A DNA stretch of 64,000 bases from Circinella minor (Eukaryota > Mucoromycota > Mucoromycetes > Mucorales > Lichtheimiaceae), in NCBI GenBank assembly GCA_016758965.1, contig JAEPRB010000151.1, positions 1-64,000 of the forward strand, given 5' to 3'. Under the pieces are notes generated by a model. The model ran no database searches, was not told the origin of the DNA, and worked only from the letters and a program-made list of their open reading frames with translations. Position numbers and translations under genes: made by a program. Positions 57,745-64,000 of this stretch are shown here, one piece after another. Within the stretch, counting starts at the first letter, position 1; each line of letters opens with the position of its first letter.

Positions 57745-60554
57745 ATGAGCGACTTGGCGTACCTTTCCGCCATGACTTCGGTACAACCACCTGACGACAT
57801 CACAACAACTGCTTCTACAACTAGTGGTACTACGCGCCAAAGTCAATCTTCATTTAGACGTTCTTTAGCCCTATCTCATGGAGCTTCAACATTACTTACA
57901 AGAGGTTTTACACGATCGTCAAGCCGTACTCGAACAACTAATGCTCCCGAAGTAACTGCTACCGCTGAAGAAGATCAACAACGACGTGAACACCAACAGC
58001 AACAACCACGAAGAGCTACTATCGCAACGACTGTATCAACAAATAATTCACCAAGTTCAGAAACTCCTACAGGAACTCCTGCAACGAGAACTGTATCAAC
58101 GCCTACACCTTCTAATGATAAAAATGGTGAAATATCGTTATATGTACGCATTGTACCTAACATTGAAAATCCAAGTCGATCTATCATCTTTGATATTGTA
58201 GATCGTGATATGAAAGCTGGGGCAGTAATGAAGATTGGCCGATTCGCTGAACGATTCCCAGTTTCATCTGACCATATGTCATTTAAAAGTAAAGTGGTAT
58301 CACGATCTCACTGTGAAGTATGGGTGCATCAAGATGGGAAGGTAAATTAAATGTTTTTTAAGAGAGAGAAGAATGTCAAAAGAATGGTTGGATGAAAATG
58401 TATACAAAATTATTCAAGTAATAACGGCTATTATTATTTAATTCTATGAAGCTATATAATTTACTAATAGCTATTTAATACTTATCTTCATACGAATTTT
58501 TTATAAAAAATTAGTTATATATAAGAGACACTCGCTCTTCTTCAGGTACCTTTCTTAATCATGTTAGATTAAGTGCTGCAAATCAGGAGAGTCCAGCAAC
58601 AGAAATCAAACATGGTGATATTGTTCAACTTGGTGTCGATTATCAGGGTGGTCAGGAGGAAATTTATCGATCGGTAAAAATGCGTTTTGAACTTAATGGT
58701 TCACGTAAACCTAGACCTTTATCTTTTAGTATGACTCAATTCAATAATCTTCGCACCCTCTCACGGGTCGCAAGTAATCACGGGGAATCATCGTCGCTGG
58801 TATTGGTGGATGAAGAGATATCAGTTTCAAGAGAACCTAAACAAAACAATGAAGCAACTTCATGTAATAATACTGGTAAATTGGGCACTATAATGAGCAA
58901 CAACGATAGCTCCTGTAGCGCCACCAATAATAATGGGAGTAATTGCTGTACTGGTGCAACGAGCCATCAGCACCATAAAAATAATAATATAACTTCAACT
59001 GCGACACCCGCTATTAGCAGTACTTCTAGCAGTAGTAATAGCAGTAGTGGAATTGATGAATTACCAGAAGTGGATGAATGTTGCATTTGTTTATACGCAT
59101 TAGCTCCTTTTCAAGCCTTATTTGTAGCCCCTTGTTCCCATTCATTTCATTTCATGTGTATCCGGTCACTTCTACAAAGTTATCCGGGTTTCCAATGTCC
59201 TATATGCCGTGCTTATTCGGATCTAGAGGCTAGTGTCGCTATCGAACCAGAAGAAGTGTTACAAAAGTATGGGTTGCGATGTAAATCTTTTACACCTCCG
59301 CCCGAGGCCGCTTTTGAACCTGGACATCAACAAATAAAGAATAATGCATCTTCATTACCGACAGCAGCAGCTGCATTAGAACATGCTTCATCCATACCAT
59401 CTCCTCCACCAGAACAGCAAGAGCAAATAATTTCTCAACACGAAAATCAACACCAAGAACAACAACATCATTCAACTGAGCCACCAACATCGGTCTTTGT
59501 AACAAATAATAATCAGATACAGCACGTGGATCCAACTCCTGTAACAGAACAAGGATCGTCTGATAATATTGAGCAGTCAACAAACACAACAAATTCGGGT
59601 ATCTTAATTACAAATAACGGTAGTTGTAAGTTATATTTAATTTTATTTTCGCTCAATGTCTCTTTTCAATAATGTGAAATGTATTTTTAATATGAAAGGA
59701 GGTTGAGATCAAATGAAAAAAAAAATGAAGGATGATGAGTTTCCCTTTCTGTTTTTTTTTGTCAGATGATTAAATCCCATTATTCCCCTAAAAAGTCTAA
59801 CATTAATTAATCTCCTAATAATTTTTGTCAATCTGTTGTCCATCTAGTACGGGATACAACTGCACGAGATCGACGTACTGTGTTTTTGTCTGATGACATG
59901 GACGTGATAGAAATACCTCCTGTGCAAGAAGAAACTTGGGACAACAACGAAGTAAATGAATCATCCCAAGAAACATCATCACCTAATGCATCAGTAACAC
60001 TACCTACCGCAGAATTAACACGATCAACAACTCAACAAGAATCTGTTAGACCTTCGGTAAGAGCACCCGCATCTACAGCTCACCCTGAACGCCGCCGAAG
60101 TGCAGCAAACCTCATGGAAAAATTGAAAATGTCCTTCTTTGAAAAACGGAAGTCATCTGCCGTTATGTCAAGAAATGAACAACAACGGGGTCGTAAACGA
60201 TCCAATAAACCCCGTCCCCTCTCCTATCCTAACTTTTTGATCCGCCCATTTAGTCGTGACGATGATGATAATAGTAACGGTCATCATGATAATAACAATG
60301 TTCAGACACAACGACAATCACAAGCAGTACCTTCATCATCCTCTGCATTACCATCACCACTAGCATCGCCACAATCTGCTCTTTCATTTAATAGTTTATC
60401 TCGCCAATCTACAACTCATTTGTCAGAAATTCAAGAAGAAACTGAATCTATTCATTGTCAACAACAAGCACCACATCATCATCATCATCATCATCAACAA
60501 CCACAACAACAACAACAACAACAACAGCCACAACCCATGGCAATTGATACCTAA
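57745..60554 (+). CDS. FHA-RING E3 ubiquitin ligase, Dma1/CHFR-like, 804 aa
   Basis: Exons are 57745-58341, 58515-59625 and 59848-60554. After a Thr/Ser-rich N-terminus the FHA domain runs from about residue 130 to 240. It has the phosphothreonine-binding signature GRFAER, VVSRSHCEVW and SSSGTFLNH. A C3H2C3-type RING follows at about 323-368 (CCICLYALAPFQALFVAPCSHSFHFMCI ending CPICR, given here in part). Fungal Dma ligases delay mitotic exit and act in septin and spindle-position control. The protein is far longer than yeast Dma1/2: some 400 residues after the RING are Gln/His/Ser-rich and probably disordered. They include KRKSSAVMSR and a poly-His/poly-Gln end. The family call is firm; cell-cycle role is by homology. 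Confidence 0.92.
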
Positions 60555-60895
60555 GCTCCTTTCTATTTTTTATATAACAAAACTGTTATTAAAACCATTC
60601 TTTTATTTGTTTACATTTTTTCGCTCTTCTATTATCCACATTTTAACTCTTTTTGTTTAGTATCTTGATCCTGTAACATCAATAATAATGAAGATAACAA
60701 AAAAATCACATCTTATTTCTTACATGCAAAAAATAATAACCACACTTGATATATATCCAACCGACCCTCACTTTATTCATTATCATTATAATTATCATCT
60801 TTTTTTATTCTTATTGCTATTATTATCGTATTGTTACTCATATTTTTGCTTTAATTTTTTTTCTTCCATTATTTTATTATCCAAGTAAAAACTAA
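60555..60895. other. Intergenic between convergent FHA-RING and HD-domain genes
   Basis: AT-rich 3' flanks of both genes, with T-rich runs and no gene seen. Confidence 0.6.
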
Positions 60896-62072
60896 CTAAT
60901 ATATTGCTTTTTCTTCATCTTCAATTTGGGCTATAAATGTATGCATGAATTGATCGCGTTTTTTTGCCATTTCCTTGCCAACTGGGGTACGCATCATACT
61001 AGAAAGTCGAAATAATTTTTCTGTAACATAGTAGTAAAATTAGTATTTATGTATACATATAATTTAGTTATTTTTATATAGACCCTGTTTCCCTTTATTC
61101 CAGCAGGTTATTACCATGAAAATGATTGACTGCCGTTCCATTTTTTTGATTTGTATACTCCTTTTGTGTCATATGAAGAACAGGGTCTAGTTCTGGTATG
61201 TGTAAAGCTATGTTTTTGGCTCCACTGTATGCTGCACAGCGCATCACACCTTTTTTTTAATGTTATTGCAGAAATAACCAGAAATTATTAGTTATATATA
61301 TATATATATATATTATGATTAATATCGATTATAATTAAGAACAAAATAAAACCCGACAACATACCAAATGCACCAATTGCATCGAGTTTATCTGCATCTT
61401 GAACACTATAAATAATTATTGTCATAAAAAGAAAGACAGAAAAAAAGAGTAATATTGAATATACGCGGTAATGAAGAAAGGGGGGGGATACGTAGAGTGT
61501 TTATATGGGGTGGATTAATAAATCGAAAATAAAAACGTCTTACGCATGAAGTTCAAGACATGAATCTCGCCAAGTTGCATCTGGATCATCTTTACTCCAA
61601 CCTAATTCTTTACTATATCCAATATTATCCACGATTTTTTTTACTAAAGCTGATTTTTCGGTATCATATCCATTTTTTATTAAAAACTGCTCAACATGTT
61701 CCTCTTTTTCAGGAGAAGTAACGTATTTACGATCACCAATATCATGACATAAGGCTGCGAGTTTTATAACCGTCAAATCGACCTTATCTTTTAACGCGTC
61801 TTGTTCTGCAAGTCGTAATGCTGTAATGTAAAAAAAAAAAAAAAAATGTATAAATATACATTAGTTTGTTGTCACTCTCTTCTAATACTACAGTATTTGC
61901 TTTAACTGATAAGCATACGCGCAATTGACAACAAAAAGGTTTTCCACCATGCTTATCATTATTATTTACCCAAACGGCAAACCCGATCAACATGATTTAT
62001 GTCATGAGAAGGATCAAACCTTGACATATAAATGGCTACCATGGACCGTGTAATTTCGATAATGTCGGTCAT
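60896..62072 (-). CDS. HD-domain hydrolase (YpgQ/YedJ-like), 226 aa
   Basis: Exons in transcript order are 62072-61970, 61820-61544, 61405-61365, 61249-61115 and 61020-60896. I chose the ATG at 62072 (MTDIIEITRSMVAIY). The metal-binding H...HD...D set is complete: His in DPSHDINHVDRV, His-Asp in ALCHDIGDRKY and Asp in VQDADKLDAIGAFG. The family comprises small soluble metal-dependent phosphohydrolases, some acting on nucleotides; the substrate here is unknown. The third exon is only 41 bp, yet it carries the final metal ligand, which supports the splice model. It lies 135 bp downstream of the MAT2B-like gene, on the same strand. Confidence 0.87.
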
Positions 62073-62207
62073 TTTTATGTTTGTGAAAAAGAAAATTGCC
62101 AGCAATAGAATAAAAAGGTGAAGGTGATAAGAGAAAAAAAAATGAACAGCGAAAATAAACACGAGAAACTGCGCGTTTCCTAGGTTTTGTAAAGAAAAGT
62201 TTTATTT

Positions 62208-63738
62208 TTATGCCGACGATAAGTAAGTAGTCCACCATTGTTCGAAAGGTGTATGAGTAATATCAATTCCAATTTGTTTTAAACGATCATTAGATAAATG
62301 GGCGTCCTTGGGTCTAGAAGCTGCAGCAGAACTAGGAATCTCATTTTGTTGACGAAGATGATCGATTGGGGTGTTTAGGATTTTACCAAAGATTTCTATT
62401 TTATTGTTATAAAATAATATAATATTAGTGATTATCAATATCATCCCAGTTTCTTTTATCACCAAGCAAAGTAAATAATTATTACCACACATAGTATACT
62501 TGGTATACATTTCTTCGCCACTGAAATGGAATGTACCCGAAACTTTAGAATCACCTTGCTCGACGCGTTTAACTTCATATATATATATTTAGCATATTTA
62601 TTGAAAAATCTAATTCTCTTTTTTTTTTATCCTTTTATATATATTTTTACCTGACATGTCCTTGATAACTCGACCAATGTCTTCAACTATATACATACGA
62701 CAACTTTTTTAATAACTTATTCATTTTTTTTTCTTTCAATTAAAAATTATATGCTTACCATGAGTTGGATAACGCAATCCAACGTTATCCATATCAGTTT
62801 CTTTACTGTGATTCTACATAAAAAAAATTCAGTTACTGACAACTTTTTTTATAATTACAATCACGCAAGACACACCCTTTACCTTAACAGCATCTAATAA
62901 AATATTGATTGCAGACTCTCCATTATATTCAGTTTCGCCGTAAAGTACGGGCACCCGCAAAATAACTGCTTGTGGATCAACTTGACGCACAGCTTCTTCT
63001 CCAGCCAGTTTGGATTTACCATAAAAATTGAGAGGATTTGGCTTGTCATGCACGTTATAAGGTGGATTTTCTCCATCAAAGACATAATCTGTACTAATAT
63101 AGATAAGCATCGCATTTTGTTCTTTACATAATGTTGCTAATTTACGCGGTACTTCAGCATTCAACTATTAGATGTAAATGGAAAAAAAATAGTTCATTCA
63201 GATTATTATATAATAAAAACATCCTTTGTTTAATATAATATATTACCTTCAAAGTGCCTTCTTGATCCTTCTCAGCTACATCGGGACGACGTTCAGCAGC
63301 GCAATGAACAACAACTATTGTACATATTCACGCATTATGAGTCTTATGTATATTTGTACTATTATGAAGAATTGCCATGTTTTGTTTTTTTACCATCAGG
63401 GTTTTGATTTTTAATGAATGCCTCAACAGCTTGATTATCCATCAAATTCAACTATTTTATAAACAAAAGTTTATTAAGAGTCAATTCATTTACTATTTAA
63501 AATTTTTTCTTTCTTGTTTTTTCATTACCTTGATGAGACCAGCCTTATCAGCACGACTTAAAGCAGTACCAACAACTTTATATAACAAAATAACTCATTA
63601 ACATTAATAAATCCTTTTAAGAAAACGCGGCTGATGTTTTTTTTTTTTGCTCTTCTAACCTTCATGTCCAGCTTTTTTAAATTCGTGAGTTACTGCTCTT
63701 CCAAGTAAACCAGATGCGCCTGTAATAATGACTTTCAT
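62208..63738 (-). CDS. MAT2B-like extended SDR protein (methionine adenosyltransferase beta subunit or dTDP-rhamnose reductase type), 299 aa
   Basis: Exons in transcript order are 63738-63660, 63575-63529, 63451-63394, 63314-63247, 63164-62883, 62813-62759, 62686-62651, 62572-62486 and 62395-62208. Nine exons in 299 codons is the densest gene here. The N-terminus has the Rossmann dinucleotide site (TGASGLLGRAV). HCAAERRPDVAE, YISTDYVFDGENPPY and the catalytic-type YGKSK follow, and then GTFHFSGEEMYTKY. HCAAERRPDV and the FHFSG block closely resemble animal MAT2B, which binds NADP and modulates S-adenosylmethionine synthetase. The RmlD-type sugar reductase family shares the fold, so an enzyme role remains possible. 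Confidence 0.88.
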
Positions 63739-64000
63739 TTTTTTAAGGGATGGTTAGAACACCTAAAGAATAAAAAATAAAAAATAAAATTCATGCTTCT
63801 TTTTTTTTCTTGTATCCCGGGAAAATCTTTCTTCGGGACGTGGCCTAAATTTAAGTTTTGGAGAAAGTTTGCATGATATTTCTTTCTAGTGAATTTTTTT
63901 CTAATTTTTCAATAGTATTAAAACGACGATGCAAATCACACTAACATATTTACAGTCCCATCATTATTCAAATATATTACATAACACTTCTATAATATAC
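63739..64000. other. 5' flank of the MAT2B-like gene
   Basis: Likely promoter of the minus-strand gene, with poly-A/T runs. No further gene is visible before the window ends. Confidence 0.5.

Noticed and set aside
1..64000. tRNA, rRNA and CRISPR features
   Set aside because: A visual search for B-box-like GGTTCGANTCC, rRNA blocks and regularly spaced repeats found nothing convincing; a tRNAscan-SE run would settle tRNAs.

Overview
The window looks like nuclear DNA of an early-diverging fungus, most likely Mucoromycota (probably Mucorales). It is AT-rich, and most genes carry several short GT-AG introns of about 45-180 bp. Several products are recognisably fungal (Oca4, Ett1/Nro1, Dma-type FHA-RING ligase, biotin ligase with a BPL_N domain). 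The species assignment is inference. I predicted splice sites by hand and required reading-frame continuity across every junction.

Layout. 0-4.3 kb: 3' part of a TMCO3-like cation/proton antiporter and an unrecognised polyQ protein on the opposite strand. 4.3-10.4 kb: gene-poor, with decayed coding stretches, a long inverted repeat and one possible tiny two-exon gene. 10.4-15.2 kb: an M13 (neprilysin/ECE-like) membrane metallopeptidase and a VC0807-like membrane protein. 15.9-23.7 kb: a compact housekeeping block of Oca4, TFIIE-beta, ZNF830-like, Nop13-like and Ett1/Nro1 genes, arranged as alternating divergent and convergent pairs. 23.7-38 kb: an accessory region with an aspartic-protease relic, an inverted-repeat element and a four-gene tandem array of VC0807-like membrane proteins, all on the + strand. 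38.2-40.5 kb: biotin-protein ligase. 41.6-48.5 kb: a 3-kb tandem duplication carrying two Dia2/Pof3-like TPR/F-box/LRR genes. 50.1-51.9 kb: a DCAF7/WDR68 WD40 protein. 52.9-54.3 kb: a secreted protein with two near-identical 83-residue repeats and dibasic cleavage sites. 57.7-60.6 kb: a Dma/CHFR-type FHA-RING ubiquitin ligase. 60.9-63.7 kb: an HD-domain hydrolase and a MAT2B-like SDR protein.

Functionally the window mixes core genes (transcription initiation, nucleolar RNA binding, translation termination, biotinylation, methionine metabolism, ubiquitin signalling) with lineage-specific families. The most promising candidates for undescribed biology are the VC0807-like array, the repeat-bearing secreted precursor and the diverging F-box pair.

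No CRISPR array, rRNA, convincing tRNA or intact transposase gene was seen.
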